Shown: positions 49,793-59,012 of the stretch, piece by piece
Position numbering within the stretch: the stretch's first letter is position 1
Layout: each line of letters opens with the position of its first letter
Origin: Macondimonas sp045864775
GTDB lineage: Bacteria; Pseudomonadota; Gammaproteobacteria; UBA5335
DNA: 64,000 bases
Reading direction: 5' to 3'
NCBI GenBank assembly: GCA_045864775.1
Contig: BTVR01000001.1
Location: forward strand, 496,001 to 560,000
Position numbers and translations under genes: made by a program
Notes under the pieces: model-generated
Told to the model about the DNA's origin: nothing
The model's input: the letters and a program-made list of their open reading frames with translations, nothing else
Database searches by the model: none

Positions 49793-50671
49793 ATGAATCA
49801 GCGCGATCCATCCGCTGCGCTGTTGATCCTGGGCTCGAGCATGTTGTTCGCCAGCATGGGGGCGCTCATCAAGCTCGTCGCGCCGGACCTCGGCAACGTC
49901 ATGGTGGTTTTTTTCCGCAACGCCTTCGGACTCGTTGCCCTCTTGCCATGGATCTGGCGGGCACGTGGACGCGGCCTGCGCAGCCGACACCTGCATCTGC
50001 ATTTGATCCGCGACGGCACGGGCTTTGCCGCGATGGTCTGTTTCTTCTACGCCATCCCCCGGCTCGACCTGGCCAGCGCCATGTTGCTCAACTACAGCGC
50101 GCCGCTGTTCATTCCCTTCATTGCCCGCATCTGGCTCAAGGAACCGCTGATGCCGCAAGTTCTCGGCGCCGTCCTGGTCGGATTTGCCGGCTTGCTGATG
50201 ATCCTCAAGCCCCACTTGGGCATGACGCTGCCGGCTCTCCTGGGCCTCTTGTCCGGTATGCTGGCTGCCGTGGCCATGGTCGGCATCCGCAGGATGGCGG
50301 GCGTGGAACCCGCTTTCCGTACGGTCTTTTACTTCTCGCTCTTCAGTACGCTCGCCTCGGTCCTCGCGCTGCCCTGGGGTTGGCGAACGCCTTTGGCGCC
50401 GGAATGGTTGGCCCTGCTGGGAATCGGCACCTTGGCCGCCGCGGCGCAAATGCTGCTGACCATGGCCTACCATCGGGCGCCGGCCGCCCAGACCGGTCTC
50501 TACACCTATCTCGCCGTGCTGTTCGCGGGTATTTTCGGCTGGCTGTTCTGGCACGAAACACCCGACGGCCCAGCCCTCGCCGGGATGGCATTGGTCATTG
50601 GTGCCGCGGTCTGGACAAGCCGGACCCACGCGTTCAGCGGCCTGCGCCCTCGCCCGCCTGCGCTGCGCTGA
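49793..50671 (+). CDS. EamA-family (DMT) transporter
   Basis: A 292-residue protein with ten predicted membrane helices in two EamA repeats (about 7-133 and 147-278). FFRNAFGLVALLPW and LLNYSAPLFIPFIARIWLKEP are typical of the drug/metabolite exporter superfamily. The substrate is unknown. Its last 38 nt overlap the 3' end of orn on the other strand. Confidence 0.88.
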   Translation: MNQRDPSAALLILGSSMLFASMGALIKLVAPDLGNVMVVFFRNAFGLVALLPWIWRARGRGLRSRHLHLHLIRDGTGFAAMVCFFYAIPRLDLASAMLLNYSAPLFIPFIARIWLKEPLMPQVLGAVLVGFAGLLMILKPHLGMTLPALLGLLSGMLAAVAMVGIRRMAGVEPAFRTVFYFSLFSTLASVLALPWGWRTPLAPEWLALLGIGTLAAAAQMLLTMAYHRAPAAQTGLYTYLAVLFAGIFGWLFWHETPDGPALAGMALVIGAAVWTSRTHAFSGLRPRPPALR

Positions 50672-51209
50672 CGAAGAGATGCTGGCGATAAAACGCGAGC
50701 TCCGCGACCGATTCGCGAATGTCGTCCAAGGCCAGATGCGTGCCGGTCTTCTTGACCCCGCGCGTCACCTCGGGCATCCAGCGCCGGGCAAGTTCCTTGA
50801 GTGTGCTGACATCGATGTGGCGATAATGAAAATAGACCTCGAGGTTGGGCATGAGGCGGTGCAGGAAGCGGCGGTCCTGACAGATGCTGTTGCCACACAT
50901 GGGCGAAGCGCCTGCCGGCACCCACCGACGCAGGAACTCGAGCGTCCGTCGCTCCGCTTCGGCCACGTCGACGCGGCTGCCGCGAACCCGCTCCAGCAGC
51001 CCCGAAGCCTGATGCTGGCGCTTGTTCCAGTCGTCCATGCCCTCCAGGATCGCAGCGGGTTGGTGCACCGCGACGACGGGGCCCTCCGCCAGAACGCGCA
51101 GGTCCTTATCGGTAACGAGGGTTGCAATTTCGATGATCCGGTCCTGATCGGTGTTCAGGCCCGTCATTTCCAAGTCGATCCAGATCAGGTGATCGGCACT
51201 GACGGCCAT
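50634..51209 (-). CDS. orn: Oligoribonuclease
   Basis: A 191-residue DEDDh exonuclease that degrades two- to five-nucleotide RNAs and pGpG. The catalytic motifs IWIDLEMTGL, MCGNSICQDRRFL and KKTGTHLALDDIRESV are all present. Start 51209 has AAGGA 6 nt upstream; an upstream in-frame ATG at 51242 lacks one. It is divergent from phhB. Confidence 0.95.
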   Translation of the reverse strand: MAVSADHLIWIDLEMTGLNTDQDRIIEIATLVTDKDLRVLAEGPVVAVHQPAAILEGMDDWNKRQHQASGLLERVRGSRVDVAEAERRTLEFLRRWVPAGASPMCGNSICQDRRFLHRLMPNLEVYFHYRHIDVSTLKELARRWMPEVTRGVKKTGTHLALDDIRESVAELAFYRQHLFVSAAQAGEGAGR

Positions 51210-51324
51210 GAGGCTTCCTTGATCGCGCATGCGGAGCGCCATTCTATCAGTCGGGACCGAGGCCGACTGCCATGGTGCTCAAATGCGCTAGCATAGCGGC
51301 CTGACCGCACCCGGAGGACACGCC

Positions 51325-51684
51325 TTGACGAACGACCCTACGACAGGCCTGGCGCAGAAGCGCTGCCGCCCCTGTGAAGGCAATCTGCCGCCCCTGCCGC
51401 CGGAACGGGTATTGGCATTGCTCACCAGGCTGCAGGCCGACTGGCATCTATGCAGTGACGGACGCAGGATCGAACGGGTGTTCCGCTTTCGCAACTATTA
51501 CCAGACCACAGCCTTTGTCAATGCGGTGATCTGGATCGCGCACCAGGAAGACCATCATCCGGACATCCTGTTCGGCTACAACGAGGCACGCATCGCCTAT
51601 ACCACGCATGCGATCAACGGGCTCTCGGAGAATGATTTCATCTGCGCCGCCAAGGTGGATGGGCTCATCCCGGTCGATGGCTGA
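51325..51684 (+). CDS. phhB: Pterin-4a-carbinolamine dehydratase
   Basis: A 119-residue PCD/DCoH protein that recycles oxidised tetrahydropterin. The active-site block EDHHPDILFGYNEARIAYTTHAINGLSENDF is clear. The start is TTG 51325 with GGAGG 7 nt upstream. It overlaps rsgA by 8 nt. No phenylalanine hydroxylase is in the window, so its pterin partner lies elsewhere. Confidence 0.92.
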   Translation: MTNDPTTGLAQKRCRPCEGNLPPLPPERVLALLTRLQADWHLCSDGRRIERVFRFRNYYQTTAFVNAVIWIAHQEDHHPDILFGYNEARIAYTTHAINGLSENDFICAAKVDGLIPVDG

Positions 51685-52594
51685 GACGGGCTCGAGAGAC
51701 TGGGCGCGGGTCGTGATCGACCATGGTCGCCATTTGCTGATCGAAGCGCCGGCAGGCACCCGCCTTCAGGCCCAGACCCGCCGCCTCCCCTCGCCTCCCG
51801 TCACCGGCGACCGTGTGTATTTCGAGGATCTGGGGGGCGGCCAGGCGCGGATCGAAGCCGTTCTCCCCCGCCGCACGACCTTTCGCCGACTCGAAGGACG
51901 ACGCCACAACCGGGTCGTCGCCGCCAATGTCGACCAGCTGCTGATCGTCTTCGCCCCCCTGCCGGTGCCGGAGCCGGAGCTGCTGGACCGCTACCTCATC
52001 GCCGCCCATGTCCTCGCATTGCGGCCGCTGCTGCTCATGAACAAGAGCGATCTGCCCGCTGATCAATGCGCCGCCGCGCAGCGCATCCTGAGCGACTACG
52101 CCGCGATCGGCTATCCCGGTTTACAGATCAGTACGCGCTCGGGGCTGGGATTGGCGGAGTTGACCCAGCGCCTGCAGGGACTGGCGAGCCTGCTGGTCGG
52201 ACAGTCCGGCGTCGGCAAATCGGCGCTGACCAATGCGCTCATCCCGGGCGCCCTGAATCGCGTGGGCGAGCTGTCCGAAGCGCTCGGCACGGGACGCCAT
52301 ACCACCACCGCCACCCGCTGGCACGCTCTGGCGAGTGGCGGCGCCCTGCTGGATGCGCCGGGGGTACGGGATTTCAAGCTGTGGCCTTTGTCGCCCAGCG
52401 AACTGATGCGGGGATTCCCGGAATTCGCAGGACTCGCGCCTTGCCGCTTCGTCGATTGCCTGCACCAGCGCGAACCGGGGTGCGCCATTCTGGCAGCGCT
52501 GGACGAAGGACGCCTATCAGGGCGGCGGCACGGGCACTACCTGCGTCTGCTGGCGCAGATGCAGCGTACGCCGGCCTGGCAACGGCCGGATTGA
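51677..52594 (+). CDS. rsgA: Ribosome small-subunit GTPase RsgA
   Basis: A 305-residue circularly permuted GTPase that helps 30S maturation. An N-terminal OB fold is followed by G4 (LMNKSDL), then G1 (VGQSGVGKSAL), switch I (TTTATRWH) and G3 (LDAPGVRDF). The C-terminal zinc module is CRFVDCLHQREPGC. The start codon overlaps the phhB stop region. The length is a little shorter than E. coli RsgA (350). Confidence 0.94.
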   Translation: MAETGSRDWARVVIDHGRHLLIEAPAGTRLQAQTRRLPSPPVTGDRVYFEDLGGGQARIEAVLPRRTTFRRLEGRRHNRVVAANVDQLLIVFAPLPVPEPELLDRYLIAAHVLALRPLLLMNKSDLPADQCAAAQRILSDYAAIGYPGLQISTRSGLGLAELTQRLQGLASLLVGQSGVGKSALTNALIPGALNRVGELSEALGTGRHTTTATRWHALASGGALLDAPGVRDFKLWPLSPSELMRGFPEFAGLAPCRFVDCLHQREPGCAILAALDEGRLSGRRHGHYLRLLAQMQRTPAWQRPD

Positions 52595-52650
52595 AGGACC
52601 TCGTCCAGAATCCGCTCAGGCCTGGAGCGCCCGGCCCGGCCCGGGCTCAC

Positions 52651-54045
52651 TCAATGAGCGCCGGACGGACCCGTGAGGGCCCGGGGATCGAGCAGGCGGT
52701 CGAGCTCCTCGTCGGTGAGTTGCGTCATCCGGCGGGCGACCTCACGCACCGATACGCCTTCCTCCAGAGCGACCTTCGCGATGCGTGCACCGGCCTCGTA
52801 GCCGATCACCGGGTTGAGCGCGGTGATCAGGAGGGGATTGCGCGCCAGGCGCTCGCGCATGTGATCGGCGTGCGCCACGAAGCCTGCGATCGCCTGCCGG
52901 TCCAAGGCCGTGCAGGCTCGGCTTAACAACGCCAGGGCGTCGAGCAGATTGCGCGCAATGAGCGGCAGCATGACGTTGAGCTGGAAGTTCCCCGACTGCG
53001 CGGCGACGGTGATGGCGGCGTCGTAACCCATCACCTGCACGGCGATCTGGGCGACGGCTTCGGGAATCACCGGGTTCACTTTGCCGGGCATGATGCTGCT
53101 GCCCGGCTGTAGCGCGGGCAAGGTGATTTCGCCAAGCCCGGCCAAAGGCCCGCTGTTCATCCAGCGCAGATCGTTGGCGATCTTCATCAGCACCACCGCC
53201 AGCACCTTGAGACGGCCCGACAGTTCCAGTGCCGTCTCCTGTCCGGCCAGGGCGGCAAACGCATTGTCGGCTGCGCGAAACGGCTGACCGGTCCTGCGCT
53301 GCAAGGCGGCGAGGAACGCGGGAACGAATCCGGCCGGAGCATTCAGGCCTGTTCCGACCGCTGTTCCGCCCTGAGCGAGGGCCAGCAACCGCTGCCGGGT
53401 TTCGAGCAAACCGCCACGAGCATGGGCGAGCTGTGCCCCCCAGGCCCCCAGTTCCTGCGACATCCGGATCGGCATTGCGTCCATGAGGTGGGTGCGGCCG
53501 GTCTTGATGACATCGTCGAGTTCACGGGCGCGCCCGGCGATGCACCGTTCCAGCGCTGCGATGGCCGGAAGCAACTCCTCTTCCAGCGCGAGGACGGCGC
53601 TGACGTGAATGGCGGTGGGGATGACGTCGTTGCTGCTTTGCCCGAGGTTGACCTCGTCGTTGGGATGCACGCGACGCCCCAGCGCAGCGCCCGCCAGATG
53701 GGCCATCACTTCGTTCACGTTCATGTTGGTGCTGGTACCCGACCCGGTCTGATAGACGTCGAGCGGAAACTGGTCGGCGTGCCGACCCTGGGCGATGGCT
53801 TCGCCCGCCTCCACGATGGCCCGCGCCGTATCCGCATCGAGCAGGCCGAGCATCCCGTTCGCTTCGGCGGCCGCCGCCTTGATCGTGCCCAGAGACTGAA
53901 TGAATCGGCCCGGCAGGGTCTGGCCGCTGAACTGGAAGTTCTGCACCGCCCGCTGGGTTTGAGCGCCCCAGCACGCGTCCGCCGGTACCTCGACCGGCCC
54001 CATGCTGTCGTGCTCGGTACGAACGGCCAAGGAAACAGGCTTCAT
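52651..54045 (-). CDS. fumC: Class II fumarate hydratase
   Basis: A 464-residue iron-independent fumarase of the citric acid cycle. The family signature GSSIMPGKVNPVIPEA, the TGSGTSTNMNVNEV block and NDEVNLGQSSNDVIPTA are present, with the catalytic His in GRTHLMDAMPI. GGAGGAG lies 5 nt before the start. It is divergent from purB across 144 nt. Confidence 0.95.
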   Translation of the reverse strand: MKPVSLAVRTEHDSMGPVEVPADACWGAQTQRAVQNFQFSGQTLPGRFIQSLGTIKAAAAEANGMLGLLDADTARAIVEAGEAIAQGRHADQFPLDVYQTGSGTSTNMNVNEVMAHLAGAALGRRVHPNDEVNLGQSSNDVIPTAIHVSAVLALEEELLPAIAALERCIAGRARELDDVIKTGRTHLMDAMPIRMSQELGAWGAQLAHARGGLLETRQRLLALAQGGTAVGTGLNAPAGFVPAFLAALQRRTGQPFRAADNAFAALAGQETALELSGRLKVLAVVLMKIANDLRWMNSGPLAGLGEITLPALQPGSSIMPGKVNPVIPEAVAQIAVQVMGYDAAITVAAQSGNFQLNVMLPLIARNLLDALALLSRACTALDRQAIAGFVAHADHMRERLARNPLLITALNPVIGYEAGARIAKVALEEGVSVREVARRMTQLTDEELDRLLDPRALTGPSGAH

Positions 54046-54189
54046 GACGACTCCTCCGCACGCGGATCAGTGGCGCTATCCATCGGTCCGGGGCCGCGAT
54101 TGCAGTATCATGGCGCCCTGTTTGAAGTTTATCACCCACTGTCGGGACGACCGGCAGGTCTGGTGCCCGCCCGATCCGACGGAGACCTC

Positions 54190-55557
54190 ATGGAACTGAC
54201 CGCGCTGACCGCCCTTTCACCGATTGACGGCCGTTACGCCGACAAGACCTTCGAACTGCGAACCCTCCTCAGCGAGTTCGGACTGATCCGTTATCGGGCC
54301 ATGGTGGAGTTGCGCTGGCTGCGGACCCTGTCGAACGAGCCCAGCATCGCCGAGGTGCCGCCCCTGAGCGAGGGCGCCGTGGCGCGCCTGGATGACATCA
54401 TCGGCCGCTTCGGGCTGGAACAGGCCCAAAGGGTCAAGACGATCGAGGAAGTCACCAACCACGACGTCAAGGCGATGGAATATTTCCTGAAGGAGCAGAT
54501 TGCCGGTCACCCGGAACTCGAAGCGGTCTGCGAGTTCATTCATTTCGCCTGCACCTCCGAGGACATCAACAACCTCTGCCATGGTTTGATGCTGAAAGAC
54601 GCGCGAGAGCAGATCCTGCTGCCGATCATGGATCAGTTGTGCGAAGCGCTCCGGACGCTGGCCCATCGTTATGCCGACCTGCCCATGCTCTCGCGCACCC
54701 ATGGCCAGCCGGCCACCCCGACGACGATGGGCAAGGAGGTCGCGAACTTCGCCTACCGGCTTGATCGCCAACGGCAGCAGTTTGCGCAGGTCGTGTTGTG
54801 GGGCAAGCTCAACGGCGCGGTCGGCAACTTCAATGCGCATCTCATCGCCTACCCGCAAACCGACTGGCCCCGTCTCAGCCAGAATTTCGTGAATGAACTG
54901 GGACTCTACTGCAATCCGTTCACCACGCAGATCGAGCCGCACGACTACATGGGGGAGTATTTTGCAGCGCTGATGCGTATCAACACGATCCTGCTCGACA
55001 TGTCCCGCGACATCTGGGGCTACATCAGTGTGGGGTATTTCAGGCAGCGTCCGGTCGAAAACGAGGTGGGTTCATCCACCATGCCGCACAAGGTCAACCC
55101 CATCGATTTCGAGAATGCAGAAGGCAACCTCGGCATCGCCAACGCGCTGCTGGGACATCTCACCGAAAAACTCCCGGTGTCCCGCTGGCAGCGCGATCTG
55201 AGCGATTCTACCGTGCTGCGCAACCTCGGCGTGGGCATTGCGCATAGCTTCATCGCCTATCAGTCGATCCTGCGCGGGCTCGCCAAGCTGGAAGCCGACC
55301 CGGTTGCGTTGCAGCGCGATCTCGACGCCAATTGGGAGGTGGTGGGCGAGGCCATCCAGACCGTGATGCGCCGCTATGGCATCCCGCAACCCTACGAGCA
55401 GATCAAGAAGCTGACGCGCGGTCAGCGCATCACGCCAGAGCAGTTGCGTGTGTTCATCAGTGAACTGGATCTGCCGCTGGACGTGAAAGATCGACTGCTC
55501 GCGCTGACCCCGTCGGCCTATGTCGGCTATGCGCCGCATCAGGCGCGGCAGGTCTGA
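54190..55557 (+). CDS. purB: Adenylosuccinate lyase
   Basis: A 455-residue lyase that acts twice in purine synthesis. The signature GSSTMPHKVNPIDFEN, TSEDINNLCHGLM and SRTHGQPATPTTMGKE are clear. Length equals the E. coli enzyme (456). Start 54190 has GGAG 5 nt upstream. It and fumC belong to the same superfamily and are set head to head, but they are not recent duplicates. Confidence 0.96.
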   Translation: MELTALTALSPIDGRYADKTFELRTLLSEFGLIRYRAMVELRWLRTLSNEPSIAEVPPLSEGAVARLDDIIGRFGLEQAQRVKTIEEVTNHDVKAMEYFLKEQIAGHPELEAVCEFIHFACTSEDINNLCHGLMLKDAREQILLPIMDQLCEALRTLAHRYADLPMLSRTHGQPATPTTMGKEVANFAYRLDRQRQQFAQVVLWGKLNGAVGNFNAHLIAYPQTDWPRLSQNFVNELGLYCNPFTTQIEPHDYMGEYFAALMRINTILLDMSRDIWGYISVGYFRQRPVENEVGSSTMPHKVNPIDFENAEGNLGIANALLGHLTEKLPVSRWQRDLSDSTVLRNLGVGIAHSFIAYQSILRGLAKLEADPVALQRDLDANWEVVGEAIQTVMRRYGIPQPYEQIKKLTRGQRITPEQLRVFISELDLPLDVKDRLLALTPSAYVGYAPHQARQV

Positions 55558-55581
55558 GGATCGCCCGTCCGCGGGGAAAGA

Positions 55582-55607
55582 GGGCGATGCCTGCAGGGGC
55601 ATCGCCC
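55582..55607. terminator. Hairpin between convergent purB and galU
   Basis: A perfect 10-bp stem, GGGCGATGCC (55582-55591) with GGCATCGCCC (55598-55607) and a 6-nt loop, sits in the 60-nt gap. There is no T-run on either side, so it may be a bidirectional stem that protects both mRNA ends. Confidence 0.5.
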
Positions 55608-55617
55608 GTACCACCGG

Positions 55618-56538
55618 TCACACGGCCGGATCAGGCAAGCCGTTCTCCGTCAGCCCGCGCAGGTAGGCGGTAAAATCCGCACCGACATCCGGGTGTCGCA
55701 ACGCATATTCGACGTTGGCCTGCAGATAGCCGAGCTTGCTGCCGCAGTCATAGCGTTTCCCGTCGAATTGATAGGCAAACACTTTCTCATACGGCAACAA
55801 TCCCGCAATGGCATCGGTGAGTTGGTATTCGCCCCCCGCCCCTCTCGGCACCTTGCGAATCAATTCGAAGATGCGCGGGGTGAGCACGTAACGTCCCACG
55901 ACACCCAGGTTCGATGGCGCCACGTCCGGTTTCGGTTTCTCCACCATGCCTTCTATTTCGGCCACTTTCCCGGGTTTCTTTCCGATCTGGACGATGCCGT
56001 ATTGATCCGTGTGGCTGGGGGGAACTTCTTCGACGGCAAGGATGCTCGCGCCGTACTCGGCATGGGTGTCACACATCTGTGACAGCACCGGCTTGCCGTG
56101 GCCGTCCAGCAGGTCATCTGCGAGCAGTACCGCAAAGGCTTCGTTGCCGATAACGGGTTGAGCACAGAGGACAGCGTGTCCCAAGCCCAAGGCTTCCGAT
56201 TGCCGGATATAGACGCAGGTGACGTGTTCCGGCACGATGCCGCGGACGATGTCGAGCAGCTTCTGCTTGCCGCGCGCCTCGAGTTCCCGCTCGAGTTCAT
56301 AGGCCTTGTCGAAATGATCGGGAATCGCCCGCTTGTTTCGCCCATTGACGAACACCATCACTTCCACACCGGCCGCAACCGCCTCCTCGACGGCGTATTG
56401 AATCAGCGGCTTATCGACCACGGGCAGCATTTCCTTGGGGCTGGCCTTGGTCGCCGGCAGAAAACGGGTGCCCAACCCAGCGACCGGAAAAACGGCCTTG
56501 CGAATGCGGCGAACACTACCGGACAGAGAGACATTCAT
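55618..56538 (-). CDS. galU: UTP-glucose-1-phosphate uridylyltransferase
   Basis: A 306-residue nucleotidyltransferase making UDP-glucose for surface polysaccharides. The FPVAGLGTRFLPATKASPKEMLP loop, LADDLLD metal site and VEKPKPDVAPSNLGVVGRYVL block are characteristic. GAGGT lies 7 nt before the start. It is convergent with purB. Confidence 0.96.
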   Translation of the reverse strand: MNVSLSGSVRRIRKAVFPVAGLGTRFLPATKASPKEMLPVVDKPLIQYAVEEAVAAGVEVMVFVNGRNKRAIPDHFDKAYELERELEARGKQKLLDIVRGIVPEHVTCVYIRQSEALGLGHAVLCAQPVIGNEAFAVLLADDLLDGHGKPVLSQMCDTHAEYGASILAVEEVPPSHTDQYGIVQIGKKPGKVAEIEGMVEKPKPDVAPSNLGVVGRYVLTPRIFELIRKVPRGAGGEYQLTDAIAGLLPYEKVFAYQFDGKRYDCGSKLGYLQANVEYALRHPDVGADFTAYLRGLTENGLPDPAV

Positions 56539-56637
56539 TCAACACACCTCACGCTTGAATCGGCGCGTCGATCATGCACCAGCGATCCATCATCCACAAC
56601 CCAAAACGCTCACCTTGGCCGGCTTGAGATACGGAAA

Positions 56638-56659
56638 CGAGGCCCCGCGCGGGGCCTCG
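56638..56659 (-). terminator. Rho-independent-like terminator of comEA
   Basis: A perfect 9-bp stem CGAGGCCCC/GGGGCCTCG around GCGC lies 10 nt past the comEA stop. On the minus strand it is followed by TTTCC, a short U-containing tail. Confidence 0.6.
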
Positions 56660-56668
56660 GGGACCTCC

Positions 56669-56971
56669 TCATTTCTTCGCCGGAGCTGCCTTGGCGCCCG
56701 CGTCCTGCAACAGGACATCGGCCTTGATCTTTTCCAGCGTGGCATCACCGATTCCCGGCACCTGCGTCAGGTCTTCCTTGGCCTTGAACGGTCCGTGCTG
56801 AGTTCGATAGTCGACGATCGCCTTGGCTTTGGACGGCCCTATCCCGGGCAGGGCAGCCGCGATCGCCTGGGCGTCCGCGGTGTTGACATTGACCGGTTCG
56901 GCCTGTGCGGAAAAAGTCAGCCACAGTCCGGCCGCCATCAGAGATTTCACCAAGAATGCCTGCTTCATCAT
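56669..56971 (-). CDS. ComEA-like helix-hairpin-helix DNA-binding protein
   Basis: A 100-residue exported protein. The signal peptide ends near SAQAEP, and two HhH motifs (AIAAALPGIGPSKAKAIVDYR and LTQVPGIGDATLEKIK) follow, ending in a Lys/Ala tail. In competent bacteria such small periplasmic ComEA proteins pull DNA through the outer membrane. GAGGAGG lies 6 nt before the start. It sits 47 nt past lapB and ends the run. Confidence 0.9.
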   Translation of the reverse strand: MMKQAFLVKSLMAAGLWLTFSAQAEPVNVNTADAQAIAAALPGIGPSKAKAIVDYRTQHGPFKAKEDLTQVPGIGDATLEKIKADVLLQDAGAKAAPAKK

Positions 56972-57018
56972 CTGTCGCCTCCTCAACTTATTTGTCGTCG
57001 ATACATCCGTGGAATGGG

Positions 57019-58245
57019 TCACTCCCGGTGATGGTCCGGAAACGCCGTCGAGGAGATCGCCGGGACCGATCCGCTCGGTAAGCATGCCAGCGGAGCTATG
57101 GTTCTCCACTGCTGGCATCCAGGACATTGCCAGTGCAGCTTGCGCCCGGCAAAACCACAGTGGCCACATCGATACAGCGGCCCCTGTGAAAGAACCTGCC
57201 CCATCGTCGCGCCGAACAAGGCGAGATCCGCGCTGGATACGTCACCATCCGCTGTCAGCACGCCCTGCAGCCAGTCATGCAAGCCGTGAATCGTCGGTGA
57301 GCCCGCCGCATACCGCTTTAAAGCATCGGCTGGATCTTCATCCATCTTGAGCCTGAGCCTGATGACGTCGAGAATCTGCCTTTCGTCCTGAAGGCCGCTG
57401 TGGCGGCCCAGGCGTTCGATGAACGCCTGGCGGCCCGCGAGATCCCCCAGCCGCCCATAGAATTCCAGAATGGAGTCGATCACCAGCGGCAGGAAGCGCG
57501 CGTCCTGATCGACGATACGCAACAAACTCCGCAAGGCTTGACGATGATCGCCATCAGCCGTTGCCATCTTGGCCTCCAGCAGGCTGGCGCGCACGCAGGC
57601 GGGATCGGCGCGGAACGCCGAGCCGAGAAACATCCGCACATCCGATGCATGGCCTGTTGCCAACGCGTGATCGGCGAGTTCGCAGTTGTACTGCGCTATG
57701 CGGACCGCAATCGACGGCGACTGGGTCCTTCCACTGATCAGGGACGCGGTTGCGAGCGCGCCGCGCCAGTCCTTTTCCCGCTCGTAGATCTGCAGCAGCA
57801 ATTCCAGCACGGGGTGGGTGGCGGGCACCCGCGTCTTGAGATCGGACAGGATGGCCTCGGCCCGATCGAAGACACCCAGTTTGAGGTAGTCCTGAGCCAG
57901 TTCGAAGAGTGCCTGCTCCCGTTGCGCCGCGGACAGGCTGGGCCGCGCAATGAGGTTTTGGTGAATCCGGATCGCGCGATCCACTTCACCTCGCCGGCGA
58001 AACAACGCGCCAAGCGCCAAATGGGGTTCGAAAGTGTCATTGTCGACTGACGCGAGGTGAAGGAACACCTCAATGGCCTTGTCCGGTTGCTCGCTCAGGA
58101 GATAATTCATCCCCCGCAAATAGTCCCTGGCGATATCTCCCGACGGATTTTGCGGTGGAGTACGAAAACGGCGCTTGCCGACTGACCAGCCGGACCATGC
58201 GGCGAGAGGCAATAAGAGGAAAAAGAGACTTAACTCAAAGAGCAT
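57019..58245 (-). CDS. lapB: LapB (YciM), lipopolysaccharide assembly TPR protein
   Basis: A 408-residue inner-membrane-anchored protein. One N-terminal helix (about 3-19) is followed by tandem TPR repeats (about 40-340) and a C-terminal rubredoxin-like knuckle YRCGHCGFAGRKLHWQCPGC. LapB steers LpxC breakdown by FtsH and so balances LPS synthesis. The extension past the metal knuckle is proline- and serine-rich. It overlaps lapA by 11 nt. Confidence 0.93.
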   Translation of the reverse strand: MLFELSLFFLLLPLAAWSGWSVGKRRFRTPPQNPSGDIARDYLRGMNYLLSEQPDKAIEVFLHLASVDNDTFEPHLALGALFRRRGEVDRAIRIHQNLIARPSLSAAQREQALFELAQDYLKLGVFDRAEAILSDLKTRVPATHPVLELLLQIYEREKDWRGALATASLISGRTQSPSIAVRIAQYNCELADHALATGHASDVRMFLGSAFRADPACVRASLLEAKMATADGDHRQALRSLLRIVDQDARFLPLVIDSILEFYGRLGDLAGRQAFIERLGRHSGLQDERQILDVIRLRLKMDEDPADALKRYAAGSPTIHGLHDWLQGVLTADGDVSSADLALFGATMGQVLSQGPLYRCGHCGFAGRKLHWQCPGCQQWRTIAPLACLPSGSVPAISSTAFPDHHRE

Positions 58246-58525
58246 TTTTCAACGGAATCTCGCGCAGATTGGCGATTTCCTGTTCAGCGAGCCTGTAGCG
58301 TTTCGCGATTCTTCGCAGGCGCAGGCGCTGACGCGCCCAGGGAGCCACCATGGTGATGACCCCGAAGACCCAGCCTGTACCCAGAACCAGGGCCATCAGC
58401 ACGGCCAAGGGCAGCGTAACGACACCGCCGGGATAGACGAATTGAACGGGCGTCGCATTCTGCCATGCCAGAATGGCAAACAAGGCGGTGAGGATGAGGG
58501 AAGAAATCAAGGCCACCAAACGCAT
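58235..58525 (-). CDS. lapA: LapA (DUF1049) membrane protein
   Basis: A 96-residue protein with two membrane helices (about 3-22 and 39-62) and a C-terminal basic coiled-coil-like tail. The WQNATPVQFVYPGG turn between the helices is typical of LapA. It works with LapB in LPS assembly and overlaps its start. Confidence 0.9.
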   Translation of the reverse strand: MRLVALISSLILTALFAILAWQNATPVQFVYPGGVVTLPLAVLMALVLGTGWVFGVITMVAPWARQRLRLRRIAKRYRLAEQEIANLREIPLKNAL

Positions 58526-58626
58526 TGCGTAATCCCTTGCTATCCGTCCATGGGTGCCGCGCGATCAGTCAGCAGCGGAGCGATCTGCTGCTGACAAGAC
58601 AGCCCCGAATCCCGACGATCGTAGAA

Positions 58627-58911
58627 TTAACCTTCCGCAGCGTTGACGCGTTCCCTCAATTCCTTGCCCGGCTTGAAGTGCGGCACGAACTTTTCCTGGA
58701 GCGTGACCGACGCGCCCGTCTTGGGATTCCGACCCACGCGCGGGGGACGGTGATGCAGAGAAAAACTGCCAAAGCCGCGAATCTCGATGCGGTCGCCCTC
58801 GGCCAACGAAGCGCCCATCATGTCCAGAATGGCCTTGACCGCCAACTCCACGTCCGCCAGCGGCAGCGCCGAATGCTTCGCCATTTGTTCGATCAGATCC
58901 GATTTGGTCAT
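58627..58911 (-). CDS. ihfB: Integration host factor beta subunit
   Basis: A 94-residue HU/IHF protein, the same length as E. coli IhfB. MTKSDLIEQMA at the start, IEIRGFGSFSLHHRPPRVGRNPKTG as the DNA-bending beta arm and FKPGKELRERVN at the end are conserved. AAAGG lies 4 nt before the start. It follows rpsA with a terminator-like stem between them. Confidence 0.96.
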   Translation of the reverse strand: MTKSDLIEQMAKHSALPLADVELAVKAILDMMGASLAEGDRIEIRGFGSFSLHHRPPRVGRNPKTGASVTLQEKFVPHFKPGKELRERVNAAEG

Positions 58912-58957
58912 GGCACCTTTGAGTCCATTTGTATGGGAACGAGCCAAATGGAAACGA

Positions 58958-58995
58958 TCGTGGGATCGTCGATCACTCGTTCGACGATCCCACGA
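58958..58995 (-). terminator. Terminator/attenuator after rpsA
   Basis: A perfect 15-bp stem (58958-58972 with 58981-58995) with an 8-nt loop lies 17 nt past the rpsA stop. The minus strand continues TTTCCATTT. It should end or dampen transcription before ihfB. Confidence 0.65.
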
Positions 58996-59012
58996 CCACA
59001 CCCGAATTGGCG

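Noticed and set aside
47281..49794. An 837-codon minus-strand frame opposite ppsA
   Set aside because: Same composition argument, no homology, and ppsA has full-length motifs with a good start.
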